From Zingiber officinale (lineage: Eukaryota; Streptophyta; Magnoliopsida; Zingiberales; Zingiberaceae), in NCBI RefSeq assembly GCF_018446385.1, contig NC_055988.1:161212209-161276208 (forward strand): a stretch of 64,000 nucleotides of DNA. Reading direction: 5' to 3'. Shown piece after piece: positions 1 through 11,819 of the stretch. The position numbers were made by a program, and so were the translations under genes. How positions within the stretch are numbered: the stretch's first letter is position 1; every line of letters begins with the position of its first letter. The notes below the pieces were generated by a model. The model had not been told where the DNA came from. It saw only the letters and a list, made by a program, of their open reading frames with translations, and did not search any database.

Positions 1-478
1 TTATTTATGATGTTGAATTATACACTAGAACCTTTTGTATGGCTGAATGACCGGGTCAGTCCTCTTCAAGATGGAGAGGATTAATCTTTTGAAAGAGAGT
101 TGGATACCTGATCAAAGAAAACTCTTCTTTGACCATATTTATACCACCTTGGATCAGTTTTGAGAAAGCTGTTCTTATAGTATTTTAATCAAAATTGCTC
201 TTTTAAATAGTACGATTTCGATTAAAGTTATTTTAAAATAAAAGTAAAATTTGAATATTTTGGATATCAAATTATAAGTAAAATGTTGTTTTGATATTTT
301 TAAAAGATGAGTGTTTCTTTTACTATATGGATAATAAGAGTATTTTTTTAAAAAAAAATTGATAAATTTGTTTAGGGTTAAGTTCCTTAAGAGTGCTTAC
401 ACTTTTTATTGTTTTGGCTGAAGAGTTAGATACCTAACTATTTTTTTTTTTAACTTAGATATCTATTTTTGCGAACTG
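1..478. other. AT-rich intergenic, nothing recognised
   Basis: This stretch is AT-rich and has no credible reading frame or splice-ready exon. I see no tRNA-like head, LTR end or terminal inverted repeat in it. Confidence 0.4.
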
Positions 479-712
479 ACTATTTTGGGAGGTGATGAAT
501 CTGATCTTATGAAAATTTCTTATTCATCATCAAAGTAAATCAGGAAACGCTTAAGAAGGTACTCATCCAAGCAGTCAACGTTCTTAGGTTTATTGTCTCA
601 CTAGAGAAAAATCCCTATAGTATGCTAAAGTTGGGATAAAACCCTTAGATGTCTGGTAAACCACTTGAAAGGTCTAACCATTGCACCATATCCCTTGGGA
701 CATAGACTTTTT
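479..712 (-). mobile_element. tRNA-derived SINE (family S4), copy 1
   Basis: Read on the minus strand the element opens with a tRNA-like A-box region (TGGTGCAATGGTTAGA) and carries the body shared with copies near 0.8, 7.6, 44.6, 45.1 and 57.2 kb (for example 'TAAATCAGGAA' on the plus strand). A second copy lies 80 bp to the right. Both are followed by a similar 'TGTCACTAGGTT' stretch, so the pair may be a local duplication. The family label S4 is mine. Confidence 0.55.
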
Positions 713-787
713 TGTTTTGTATAAAAGATGTCACTAGGTTTTTAGATTCATTATTTCCTTGAATATCTAGCTTTTCGAATAGACTAA

Positions 788-1135
788 TCCTGAAGGTGAT
801 CGGTTCAGTCCCACAAAATTTTTTTACTGGCTATAAGGTAAATTAGAAAGCGCTCGCAGAAGTATATCTAAACGAACATCATTCTTAGATTTGTTGTCCT
901 ACTTAAAAAAAAACTCTACAGTGTGTTGCAGTTGGAATTCAAATTTTAGATGTCTGATTAACCATTTGGAGAACCTAACCGTTGCACTGTAATCCCAATG
1001 ACAAATACTTAACATTATTTTCTTTTATCGTAATCTCAGGGACACAGATACTTAATATTATTTTCTTTCATCGTAATCCCAGGAGCATATACTTAACATT
1101 TTTGTTTTGCCTAAAAAATGTCACTAGGTTATATT
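788..1135 (-). mobile_element. SINE S4, copy 2, with short tandem repeat at its head
   Basis: The body aligns by eye with the 479-712 copy. At its right end a unit of about 43 bp containing 'ACTTAACATTATTTTCTTT' occurs about three times between about 1000 and 1105. The right flank repeats 'TGTCACTAGGTT', as in copy 1. Confidence 0.5.
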
Positions 1136-1930
1136 AGATTTGATTATTTCCTCTTTTATCTTTTCTTCATAAAGTGACCATCAATGTTTGTGTGCTTCAT
1201 TATACCATGATGCACTAGGTTATTCACAATATTGCTAGTTGATTGATTATTACAAAATAGCTGAATAGGTTCTTCAATAATGAACCTTAACTTCTTTAGA
1301 GTCTTCGTAATCACACACCTTCACATATACCATGCTTCATTGCCCTAAATTCAGCTTATGTATTGTTCCTTGATATAATAGTTTGTTTCTTGTTTTACCA
1401 GGTAATTAAGTTTCTCCAAACATATGTGTAACAGTCGAAAGTTGATCTTAGATCTACTATTGATTTTCCTAATCAATATCACTATAAATATATGAATTTG
1501 CACACAAGCCTTATATTTGTTTTTATCAACTGGTGCATAATTCACTTTGGTTCCTTGGTTGATTGTTGAGTCTATAGAAATGTCTACATATTGGATATTC
1601 CAGTTTCTCTCAAAATGTAAATGTCCTAAACATATTTCGAGATCTCTCGTTAATTAGTAAATTTGTCAAAGCAAACTCTTTGAGATTTTTTTGAGTCCGT
1701 ATAATGATTGTTTTAAACTACAAACTTTGTTGTTGTGGCTTGCAATGCTCATGCATACTTCTTCTGCCAAGTCGAGAAAAACATTCTCGGCATCTAATTG
1801 ATGAAAGGGTCCATCAAGTTTATTGGCGAAAGTTTCTTCATAATTAATTCCATAAAATTGTGTGAACTTCTTGCAATGAATAGAGCCTTGAATTAACCAA
1901 CATTGTAGTATTTTGATCGATTAGTGCCTT
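1130..1930 (-). pseudogene. Ty1/copia reverse transcriptase-RNase H relic
   Basis: On the minus strand, conceptual fragments read FYGINYEETFA, then QLDAENVFL, KVCSLKQSLYGLK and finally LVHHGIMKHTNIDGHF. These match, in order, the Copia RT start (YGIDYxETFAPV), RT core (QLDVKNAFLHG), the SLYGLKQ motif and the RNase H tail (NPVxHxRTKHxxIDxHF). Stops and frameshifts break it throughout, and the RT core YVDD box is not seen. No LTRs can be paired with it. It is a decayed internal fragment, not a gene. Confidence 0.75.
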
Positions 1931-4900
1931 GGGAACAAAGATTAACAATTGGAGAAGAGAACCGATAACAAGCTAGATTTCGGAAGCTCCCAACTGAGCA
2001 ATTTTAGGACGTTGGTGGCCAAGCGCTCCTTGTCTTCCCCATATTTAATAAAAGGGTTTTCCTATCTAAGGTCAACACATGATCAGAGGTGTCGGTCTTG
2101 TCCTAGTAACCTCCCTCCGATTCTTAAGTGAGAATTTGAAAGAGGAGAGTAAAATGAAAAAAAAAAAAAAATGATTATACGAGTGGGCCTACCTTCTCCT
2201 AAATTATGACATTTCATTTATAACTATTATTATGTAATGATGCTTTTATCATATTAATATTCTCCTTCTATAATGGTCATCGACCATCATTAATATCTTT
2301 TAGTTTAGCAATAATCATCTGAAGTCTCCACTAATAATGATAATTATCAATAGCTTTTATTCACCCCGAAACAAATCAAACCTATGTTTCTCTTTCTAAA
2401 ATACTATTCGGCTTTGCGTCCACCTCCCGAATACTTTTTAGGTCTAAACATGCTTCTTGAACACCTCATGGGTTCAAACACATTTACGAGCACCTCATGA
2501 TTTTGTCTTCGACATTTTAGTATCTTCAAATTCTGAATCCAATTCCGGAGCACCTTATAATTTTGAACCTGATTTCTCAAACATTGTACGACTCCGATTC
2601 CACTCCACAAGTACTACCTTACAAGACCCCAATACCAAATTCAACCTCCTTCCTTACGGGCTTAACCTGGTCCATCCATGACAATCGTAGATTATTACGA
2701 AGTATCAAGAACAATAACTATTCTGCATTAGTGTCTTAGTCACATGTGGATTTCATGATCTATATCTAGATATTGTGTTCAATTGACTCTTTGGCAATCT
2801 AGTCGATTATAATTCATTCAAGTCGACCAGATGCAACATCTATTAATTTCTTTGATAAGAACATCTTCAATTAATATATGCTTTTTTTCAAGTTCGAATA
2901 GTAAGTTTGTCAAAAGCTTATTGATTGATTGAAGACTAGACAAAAAAGTAAATATTACTCTACTCTCACACTTCATTTAAGAGTTATCATCTATCGTTTG
3001 TGTTTGCCACCAAAGCTATCTCCTATAGTCCTATTAGGTTACTCGTCCCTTTGATACTCCAAGCCTATAACTCATTCTCTATGTCATCTTTCACACTTTA
3101 CCTATATAGTTTGTCTCCTTCTAACTATCCTTTATACTACAACCTTGATGCTCCTCATCCTGCATTCCCTCAAATATCTCATTTCATCATTCTCCAATCT
3201 CCTACAGACCTCATGTCATTGAGCCAACTAAATATTGCGTGCATCTTGCTAGCTAAGTCCTGCACAACTACGTGCACATCAAAAATATAGACAAATCTAA
3301 CTTAAATCCTTAGGTAATCACATCAAAATAGCACATTTGAATCTTCCACTTTGGGCATAATTGCAGTAACAAGAGTTGGATTTTGAACCATATAAATTTC
3401 TTTGGCATGTACCCAACATGCATGAGCTAATGAGATAACAAAATTTTAACTTGTAGGAGTCAAGCTATTCACCCTAAATGGAGTTTCGACTAGTTGGGAG
3501 GAGATATATTAGTATCTATGTTTTAGGTTAAGTGGTAGTTTAGTAAGGGATTTAAGATTTTTTGTCTTCATTAAATTTAAGTGGGAATTTTTCAAAAGAT
3601 TATGGGAAATTCCAATTAGCTGGTTGTTCATTCATTAAATTAAGATTACCCAAAAGAAGAAAAAAAAATAAAAACAAAAAATCAATGAAAAAAGGGAAAA
3701 CTCTCATGTTGAATTTAATTTCTCAATTGATGGACTTACATGCTAATTTAATAATACATTGGAGCACATCCCATAAAGAGATCTGATTAAAGTATTCGCG
3801 GGTTTGAATTTTTAGATATGAGTTTACATGTATAGAATATGTTAATTCGTTATGTTATTAATGATGAGATGCTAACATAATTGAGTCCACCATTATATAT
3901 AGGGCATGGTCCCATAGGATTAGGATTCCTAACAATTTTCACGTTTTTATTGGTGAATAGAATACGACGTTGTCATCTTAACACCCTCCAGAAGATTTGC
4001 TCATGTTTTTCTACCGAATCTCTAAATTTTGGAGAAAAATAACACAATAACACTTCTGTTGTATTCAGGTTCTATTTATTTTGTATCATCATTCACTTTA
4101 TATTTATTTTATTATAAAATTCGATGGAATTAAATCTGTTGCATAAATCTGATTTTTCCTATTCATATGAATTAGATTCCTAATTCCATCATCTCATAGT
4201 AAAATAATTATTAGCTAAAACCTAGAGAATCCATGCTAAATAATTAAGCATGCATAGTGTGTGAATCATATAAATCTGATGAAGTCATTGAAATGTGTAA
4301 GAAATGAATGGAGAGAAGATTTTTCATGAAGTTGTTGCCTCAAATATTATTTAAAGAGTTGGAGCTAAATTTTTACCACTGGTCCAATGTGGCAAAGAAG
4401 TGAACTCCTGACAATTAAATTAACATCCATGGTGAAATTTTGTGATACAGCCATTTAAATATCAATAATACAACTATTAATGAAATAATCTGTGGACAAG
4501 TGTTTTATCAATAATAAATACATTTAGAGATGAAATTCTCATCGTGTGGTTGATCATATTACTTTAATATTTGATAATAATTTTAAATTTGTTTTAATTG
4601 ATGATTTTGTTAGGGTTTATTATTGTAGCATTTATTATAGATCATTGGACAATGTTAAGCTTGGATGAATAAATTAGAGAGAAGTATGTAGCCAGTAACA
4701 GTTTGATCTCTTGAAGTTACTTTGAGAATATGTGTGGATTGTATGTTTGGTTAATAGGGAAAAAAATGATTAATAGGAAGATTTCATAGGAATAGGAATT
4801 GTTCTTATTGCTTTCATACCAATTGAAAGTTATTTTGGTCTAGTTCTTTGTTTTCCATGCTATATACTAAGCATTATTTATGTTCAATTTAGTAAGTTCA

Positions 4901-5064
4901 AAATTAGTAGTAGAGATTTGAACTAATATATTGTTACAAGTCTTGAACTATTCTAAATTGGTGTTTAGAGTTTTGGGGTTTAGGGTTAACCTATTTAACA
5001 AAATTAACCAAGTGTATAACAATTTGCATCTTGACACATGAACTTTCACAAAAGAATATTCTAG
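1931..5064. other. Intergenic, no gene recognised
   Basis: The region has only short open frames without recognisable domains. About 1950-2130 and 2400-2680 are somewhat less AT-rich and could be remnants of unidentified transposon coding sequence. Nothing resembling a promoter, LTR end or tRNA can be asserted. The last several hundred bases lie downstream of the PPR gene. Confidence 0.35.
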
Positions 5065-7419
5065 TTACCAATAATCTTTACAAGAACATGATCCGTCAGA
5101 GAACCGATGGAAACGGTTCCGATCCCGTACAACAATTACTCTGCCATATATCTGAGAGAGAAGCTTGCTAGCAGCATGGCAGTCATCACAAACCCGTAGG
5201 TTCTTTACGATTCTTAATGGAGTATTCGGAGGTGTACTGATAAGACCAAATGCCATTGCCAATTTCTCACTATGATAGTTAAGCACGGTCTCCTTCTCTT
5301 CATCATCTATGTTAAGAAACACGCCCGACGTATCAACAACATGCCCTGCCCGTTTAAGCTTCTCTAGCATCTCCGCAACCATTGCTTGAATCTGATCATG
5401 TAGAGGGTGTGAAGCATCATCCATCACAAACTCATGGACTACTCCATTTACCTCAATTGAGCTAATCCCAGGCACCTTCTTGATTCCTGTATCCTTCATA
5501 TTTTTCCTTACTTGTGCGACATCGTTCCATCTCCGGTCAATTGCATAAATATTCGAGAGAAGTATATTGTACCCACTGTTTAGGGGTTCCAGCTTAAGAA
5601 GTTCCTTTGCCGCCACTTCCCCTAATTTTGGGTTCTTATGAACCTTACACGCAGCAAGAAGTGCTCCCCATATGATCGTATTTGGTTCGGTAGGCATTCT
5701 ACATATCAATTCATGTGCTTCATCAAGGTTTCCAGCTCTACCAAGAAGATCAACCATGCACCCGTAATGTTCAACCTTGGGAATCAATCCATATGCATGC
5801 TCCATGCGATTGAAGAACTGCTTACCCTCTTCAACTAGCCCCGAATGGCTACATGCACGGAGCACTCCAATGAATGTGACATCGTTCGGTTTGACATCAT
5901 GCTTCTTCATCTCAAGGAAAAGGCTGATTGTTTCATTTCCATACCCATTCATAGCTAGCCCATTGATCATAGCATTCCACATGCATACATCTTTATCAGT
6001 TGTCTGATTGAATACTGCATAAGCAGCATTAACATCTCCACATTTGGCGAACATGTCTACCAATGAAGTGGCGAGCACCACATTCATTTCTATTCCTTGC
6101 TTATCAATACACGAATGAATCCATCTTCCTCGATCGAGAGCTCCAGCCTCAGAACATAGAGAAAGGAGGTTTACCATGGTTATTTCATTAGGCTTTAGGT
6201 TCAAACTTTTCATCTGGCTGAAGAGATCAAAGGCTTGATTGATGCAATTGGTGTGTGAGTAGCCCGCAATCATAGCAGACCAGACCATGATATCCTTCTC
6301 GTCCATGCAATCAAACAATGCTCTTGCACTCCTTAAATCGCGGCACTTACAATACATATCAACCAATGCAGTGCCCAAAACCACAGATATCTTGAAGCCA
6401 TACCGAAGTATGTAGCTATGAAGCCATTTGCCCAATTGCAACATTCCAGTTGATCCACACTCAATCACTAAGCTCAGCATTGTGATCTCATTGGGGAACA
6501 CATTGTTATCTCGCATCTTCGCGAATAGCTCCATTGCAGCACTCAAATCCTTGAAGCGAACGCAACCGGCAACCATAGCAGCCCATGATGCAGTGCTCTT
6601 TTCATTCATCCTGTCAAAGACTCTCCGAGCCACAGAAAGACTTCCACACTTGACATACATATCAATCAGGGCAGTGGTAGCATTGACACTTGGGGATTCC
6701 TTAACACTGTTCTTGATCAGATATGTATGCACTGGTCGGCCCTTTTTGATGTCTCCGGCGTCGGCAAAAAGATTGAGCATGTTGATAATGGTCACGTCAC
6801 TAGGTCGAATACCCGACAGAAGCATGTCTCTGACAAGATCCATGGCTTTGCCGAACAACTTACACCATGAATAATTCCTAATCATGGTGCTCCAAGAGAC
6901 CACATCTCTCTCGGGCATTTCATCGAACAGCTTCACAGCGCAGCCCAAGGCATCGCAGTCGGAATACATCTGCATTAAGGAATTGGACACGAAGACATCC
7001 CAATCCAGTCCGGCCTTGACGACGAACCCATGGACCTCCATGCCGTGGCGGATGCTCGACAGCTGCGCGCAGGCCTTGAGGACGGAGGGGACGGTGAAGT
7101 TATCGAGTCGGGCACCGGTCTTTCGCGTGTGGGCGTAGAGCTTCAGCGCGGAGAAGGGCGAGCTGTTCTTGATGTAGGAAGTGATGAGGTGGTTGATTTG
7201 GGCTTGAGGTGAGAGAAGGGGAGCAGCAGCAGCAGTTTGATACTGCGTGCGGATGATGTGAGCGTGGAGTTGTTTGGTTTGCTGCAGCGTTGTCGCAGCG
7301 AGCTCCTTAGGAGGTGGCGGTGGCGGTGGCTTGCGAGAGGAGACGGGGAGGGTTTTGAAGCGGGAGGAGAGGAGTGGGGAGACGGGGCGTTTGGCTGGGG
7401 TGGCCATGGCGGCGTCCAT
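5065..7419 (-). CDS. PPR protein, PLS class with E and DYW domains (organelle RNA editing factor)
   Basis: A single uninterrupted frame encodes 784 aa. After a Ser/Pro/Ala-rich N-terminus (about residues 1-50, with a run of seven prolines) that fits an organelle transit peptide, PLS-type PPR repeats run from about residue 70 to 600. They show the usual LIDMYVKCG, ARRVFDRM and PNEITM-type motifs. An E/E+ region follows, then a DYW domain with the deaminase-like signature HSE (716-718) and CxxC (744-747), a second CxC (778, 780) and the terminal tripeptide DYW. In this family such proteins bind organellar transcripts, and the DYW domain performs C-to-U editing. All metal ligands are present, so an active enzyme is likely. 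There are two possible starts (Met1 and Met5); I kept the longer. The intronless structure is usual for the family. The target site and the choice of plastid or mitochondrion cannot be read from sequence. Confidence 0.97.
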   Translation of the reverse strand: MDAAMATPAKRPVSPLLSSRFKTLPVSSRKPPPPPPPKELAATTLQQTKQLHAHIIRTQYQTAAAAPLLSPQAQINHLITSYIKNSSPFSALKLYAHTRKTGARLDNFTVPSVLKACAQLSSIRHGMEVHGFVVKAGLDWDVFVSNSLMQMYSDCDALGCAVKLFDEMPERDVVSWSTMIRNYSWCKLFGKAMDLVRDMLLSGIRPSDVTIINMLNLFADAGDIKKGRPVHTYLIKNSVKESPSVNATTALIDMYVKCGSLSVARRVFDRMNEKSTASWAAMVAGCVRFKDLSAAMELFAKMRDNNVFPNEITMLSLVIECGSTGMLQLGKWLHSYILRYGFKISVVLGTALVDMYCKCRDLRSARALFDCMDEKDIMVWSAMIAGYSHTNCINQAFDLFSQMKSLNLKPNEITMVNLLSLCSEAGALDRGRWIHSCIDKQGIEMNVVLATSLVDMFAKCGDVNAAYAVFNQTTDKDVCMWNAMINGLAMNGYGNETISLFLEMKKHDVKPNDVTFIGVLRACSHSGLVEEGKQFFNRMEHAYGLIPKVEHYGCMVDLLGRAGNLDEAHELICRMPTEPNTIIWGALLAACKVHKNPKLGEVAAKELLKLEPLNSGYNILLSNIYAIDRRWNDVAQVRKNMKDTGIKKVPGISSIEVNGVVHEFVMDDASHPLHDQIQAMVAEMLEKLKRAGHVVDTSGVFLNIDDEEKETVLNYHSEKLAMAFGLISTPPNTPLRIVKNLRVCDDCHAASKLLSQIYGRVIVVRDRNRFHRFSDGSCSCKDYW

Positions 7420-7619
7420 GGCGGATGCTGATGGAGTGCAAGGAGGAGGAGAGGATTTGATCCGTAGATGCTAAATCATAGCGTAGATCTCGAAGAACCG
7501 TGGGCCCGGGGATCCTCGTTGGGACATTATAAAATAATAATAGTAATAATAAATAAATAAATTTTATATTTTATTTTTAAAAAAAATTGATAAATTCAAT
7601 TACTCTCATTGTCTAATTT
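7420..7619. promoter_or_regulatory. 5' flank of the PPR gene
   Basis: About 100 bp of GC-richer leader (7420-7525) precede the PPR start codon on the minus strand. An abrupt change to AT-rich sequence follows near 7530, where 'TTATTATAAAATG' on the minus strand could act as a TATA element. The call rests on composition and position only. Confidence 0.3.
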
Positions 7620-7770
7620 TATGATAATTGATCTAATCTCATGAAAATTTTTCACCAATTATTAGAATAAATCAGGAAGTGCACACAACGAGTAGCCTAG
7701 AAATCTAATATTATTTGATTATGCACTCCATTTAGAAGAAATTTTTTTACAAATGTGCTACTATGAGTAG
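7620..7770 (-). mobile_element. SINE S4, partial copy
   Basis: It contains the family body 'ATAAATCAGGAAGTGCA' and the 'CATTTAGAAGAAATTTTTT' stretch seen in the 44.6- and 57.2-kb copies. The tRNA-like head is missing, so it is truncated. Confidence 0.45.
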
Positions 7771-8097
7771 GGAAAAAAAAACAAAAGAGAAGAACCCACA
7801 TATACAGGTTTGAGCATTCCCATTACACCCTACTCATTTCGCTGTTCTCAAAATTTTATCTCGCTTTTTCAAATTTAAGGTCCCGTTTGATACATGGGAT
7901 TCGGTACTAGATGCTATAGGAAAAGTTATAATCCAACTCAATTTATTATATCTTCGGGGGTAGTGATTGTTTATCATATTAATTATTACATACTTTATGA
8001 TTCCTATCCCACTAAAAAATAGAACATAAGATAATATTTAATTCATAAAATATCACTTATTCTATCTCCTCTACCAAATGAAGTAGATAAAAAATTT
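7771..8097. other. Intergenic, nothing recognised
   Basis: AT-rich DNA without an open frame. 'CCCGTTTGATACATGGGAT' near 7883 resembles the terminus of a PIF/Harbinger MITE, but no partner terminus was found. Confidence 0.3.
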
Positions 8098-8317
8098 AAA
8101 GTGTGTTTTGTTTGCAATTTTTTATTTTCATTTTTTGAAAATATATGTTTCTTACAAATGATGTTTGGTTTATATTTTTTTTTATCTGTTTTGTAAAAAA
8201 ATATATATCATTTTTTGGAAAAATAGAAAATGACTAAAAGCTATTTTCTATTTCTTAAAAAATACTCGTTTTTTGGAAAAATAAAAATAAAAAACATGCA
8301 AACTAAACATACTCTTA
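8098..8317. mobile_element. MITE with about 37-bp terminal inverted repeats
   Basis: The left end AAGTGTGTTTTGTTTGCA and the reverse complement of the right end (AGAGTATGTTTAGTTTGCA) match closely and continue into shared TTTTTATTTT sequence. The element is about 220 bp, non-coding and very AT-rich. The flanks show TTAA on the left and TTA on the right, compatible with a 3-bp TTA/TAA duplication of the PIF/Harbinger type, but the exact edge is uncertain. Confidence 0.55.
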
Positions 8318-9014
8318 CTTCTCAATTTGCACTTTCCAATTCATATCAAGAGATTTCAAAGAGTATATTAATTTTGATTTGAAATAATTTAAAATTTTCT
8401 AAGTCCATAAATAAATTTTTGACAAAATCGATTGTGAACCTATACTATTTAAAAATTCAAAAGTTTTATATTTTTTGAATCAAGAAAATCCTAGAAACCT
8501 ATTGTTGGTGTTAGTTAGTAAGTATTATTATCATATACCTTATAATGAGTTGTGATAAATTTTATTAAGTTTTTATAAGTTAAAAAATTTATTATTCTCG
8601 CCGGAGGACATAGATATATTAAGGAGGCTTTCAAAAATAGGTTGATTTGATTTAGAGTAATCTAAAATTTTCTAGACCCATTAACAAACTTATAAAGATG
8701 AAACTTATTGATGAACACCACAAAATTCAGAATTTTAATATTTTTTTAATCAAAAGAGTTCTATAAACCAGGGTGTTATTTAGTATCATTGTATTCTACA
8801 TTATAATGAGTTTGTTAGAGGTGAAGCCGGGTAGTCAATGATATATAATTTTAAAATAGTCAATAAATATACCTCAACAAAATTTTATACTAAAATTACA
8901 ATTTTCATGACGAAAAGTCATGATGTGAAATCATTGCATAATAACTTCATTGTCAATTCCATTAAAAATATTTTTCACAATGTACAAAACATATAAATAT
9001 TAAGCCAATCATTC
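8318..9014. other. Intergenic, nothing recognised
   Basis: AT-rich. Two similar stretches near 8360-8420 and 8640-8700 share 'AAAATTTTCTA' and neighbouring words, suggesting an old duplicated repeat. No coding signal. Confidence 0.3.
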
Positions 9015-9740
9015 CCATCAAAGTGATTTATCCCAAGTGGTAAGTATGGAGACATATGTTATCTAGGATTCTAGGTTTGAGCCCCCTTAATTAGTACCAA
9101 ATAATTCCCTCTTTGATGGGACCTTGATTAAGGTGCTGTCTTGGCAGTGGGACCTCTTATTAACATAATGCTACTATGTCTCCGGAGGTGGGGTTAATCA
9201 CTATAAAAAGTTTACTTGGAAAATTTTCTATCGAAGTGACTTATCCCAAATGGTAAGCATGAAGACATGTGTTGCCTAGGGTCTCGGGTTCGAGTCCCCT
9301 TAGCAATAAATAAATCCTCCTTTGAGGGGTCTATTAACTGAAGATAAAATCCCCCTTTGAGGGGTCTATTAACTGAAGTGCTATCTCGGGTATTGTGCTT
9401 TCAAAAAATTCCTTAAGGAGGTTTTTTGATATGGGGTCATCTTGGCGGTGGGGCCGATCACTATAAAAAATTTATTCGAATAATTTTTTTTGTCAAAGTG
9501 ACTTATCCCAAGTGGTAAGCATGGAGATATATGTTGCCTGGGGTTCCAGGTTCGAGTCCCCTTAACAACAAATAAATCTCCCTTTGAGGGGTCTGTTGAC
9601 TGAGGTGTTGTCTTGGTAGTGGGACCTCTTATCAACACAATGGTATCGTACCTCCAAAAAATCCCTTAGGGGGTTTTCTGATATGAGGTCATTTCGGCGG
9701 TGGGGTCGATAACTATAAAAAGTTTACCCGGACAGTTTTT
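9015..9740 (+). mobile_element. Head-to-tail array of three SINE-like copies
   Basis: Three copies start near 9018, 9231 and 9492. Each begins with 'AAGTGACTTATCCCAA' and GTGGTAAG-type A-box sequence, carries a B box (GGTTCGAGTCC in copies 2 and 3, GGTTTGAGCCC in copy 1), shares 'CCTTTGAGGGGTCT' and ends in 'ACTATAAAAAGTTTAC' plus a T-rich run. Copy 2 has an internal duplication of about 37 bp near 9315-9375. The internal Pol III-like boxes mark a tRNA-derived SINE. No clean target duplications are visible at the junctions. Confidence 0.6.
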
Positions 9741-11582
9741 TTTTGTCCCCAAGGCGTAGCACTGTTAGTTAGAGCCCTAAAGCTAATCATTTGATGATTG
9801 TTGTATGAACTCATTGTATCATATTCTTGTATATAAATAAAGGCATTTATTTTTTGTTATTATACTTACTTGTATTGGTTCCAAATAACTAAGTATAATA
9901 GCGTCCTTGAGTAGAAGATTCTTACCTATATCAATCGGTTAGTTGAATCGATAGTGAGATGATATAGGGAACACTACTCTTAATCATTCCTAGTCAAGTA
10001 TTAGCATTCAAGGACAATGTTAATGCGACGAGACTAGCATGTAGGTCAACTCGATGGCTTGATCTCACAAGTCATGGATATGGAGATATCAAGTTGACAC
10101 ATGGGTATGCATTGGAGAATGTATACAGAATGACCCGCCATGAGAAAGTATCATGGATCGTTATATGAGTGTCATATACTTTCTCATGTGGCTATTAGAA
10201 TGACTACTAGTCCTTGTTGGACCTGAAATCACCATGGTTCCCTACATAAGGAGTTACGTACTTTGGCTTCGTCAAACGTCACCCATAACTGGGTGGACTA
10301 TAAAGACGATTACTGGGTATGTAACAAATTATGCGGAGGGATGTGAGTGATGTAGATGAGATCTATCCCTCCTATATGACGAGAGTGACATCGATATTCT
10401 TGATAGAGTGAGACCACTAAATGCATGGTCATGCCCAAATGAGTCAATATGAGATGTTGAACTCATTTGATTGAGTGAGTCTACTTGGGATTCAAGATTT
10501 AGATTGATTAGAGGATGACACAGTCTATGCCTCACATTGATCAATCTAGATGTCAAGGATAGAAGGGCACTTGTCATATATTGTGAAGAGTCACAATTAG
10601 TAGTCACAAGGTGATGTTGGATCTCAACATTCTTATAACTTGAGTAGTAATAATGTGTTGCTAGATACCATTTATTACTTATGCTTCTAAATAGGTTTAG
10701 GAGCATTGCCAACGTTATAAAAACCTATAGGGTCATACGCAAAGGGCAATTAGATGGAGATTAGGTTCATTTGATGAACCTAAAGGATTAGGTTCATGTG
10801 ATGAACCAAATTGGATTAAGAGTAATCCAAATTGAGCTAATTGAGTTGGACTCAATTTGGTTCATGTGTAAGTGAGTCTAATTTGGACTTAGACTCATTT
10901 AATTAATTTAATTCAATGAATAGAGATTCATTAAATTAAAATTGACTTAAACCAATGGTTAGATTAGATCAACCAAGGGAGAGAAGTGGTCAAGTTTGAC
11001 TTGACTTGAGAGGAAGATGAAGGGTCAAGTTTGACTTGACCATTTGCCACCTCATTGGTGAGTTGGCATTAAGTGGCTAATGGTGATATGACACATCATC
11101 AAGGTTGCTTAAGTGGAGTGCCACCTCATGTGGGAAATCAAGAGCCTTGACTCTTGATATTCCATGGGGATTACAAGCCATTAAGTGGTCGACCACTTAA
11201 AGATGTGAATTAGTGCATTTTGTGTGCTAATTGATTTTCATCTTCTTCACTTTGTTTTTCTTCTTCTCCCTCTCCTCCTCCTTACCGAGACCATCAAGGG
11301 TGTTAGCACATCCTAGTGGTTTCTCTCCATCTCTTGCTACATAGAGGAGTATATACTTTGATACTCTCAAGATTCGGCGAACCGTGGACGAGCGAGATTA
11401 AGCGAAGGACTTCGTATCAAGGGTAAATTGTTATCTTGTAGGTCTAAAGTAGATCTAGGCTTAGAAAACTCGTACGTGAAAGTTTTACGAAATTTTATTT
11501 CTTCGCACGAATCTGTGGCATGGGAATTTCGGGGTTTCCGCAACACAAAAAGTGATTTTTACGGCCCGAAAAACCCAACAAG
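9741..11582 (+). mobile_element. Probable LTR-retrotransposon LTR/leader remnant
   Basis: A 1.8-kb stretch without coding capacity has LTR-like features: 'TATATAAATAAAGGC' near 9831, a pyrimidine-rich tract near 11240-11290, and an end around 'AAAAACCCAACA' at 11569-11580. 'GATGAACC' and 'GACTCAATTTGG'-type words recur near 10790-10880. No partner LTR or primer-binding site is visible, so a solo or truncated LTR is inferred. Confidence 0.4.
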
Positions 11583-11745
11583 CACAGCTATGGGTGCATG
11601 GTTTCGTGGCCAAGAGGTTCAGGGTTCGATCCTTGGGGGTTAGCATCCCAGCCATGCGCTTTTAACTGTGTACCTATATTTACCTCCCTCCATATCCGTG
11701 TGACCGATTCTAGGAGGCCGTTGATGTGACGGTTCCATTTTTTTT
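11583..11745 (+). mobile_element. SINE (family S2), copy 1
   Basis: The copy holds an A-box-like 'TGGTTTCGTGGCCAAG', a B box GGTTCGATCC near 11610, and the body 'CTCCATATCCGTGTGACC' followed by 'GATTCTAGGAGG'. The 47115-47259 copy shares this body. It ends in a T-run at about 11730. A target duplication was not identified. Confidence 0.55.
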
Positions 11746-11819
11746 ATTAAGCCAATCATCTTCCATTCAGTTGCACAACTGATTTCTTATCATCTTCTCA
11801 TTGTAGAAAATGTTCTCTT

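Noticed and set aside
3000-3290. 96-codon open frame as a gene
   Set aside because: The composition (Ser, Leu, Tyr, Pro) is typical of pyrimidine-rich non-coding DNA and no domain is recognisable.
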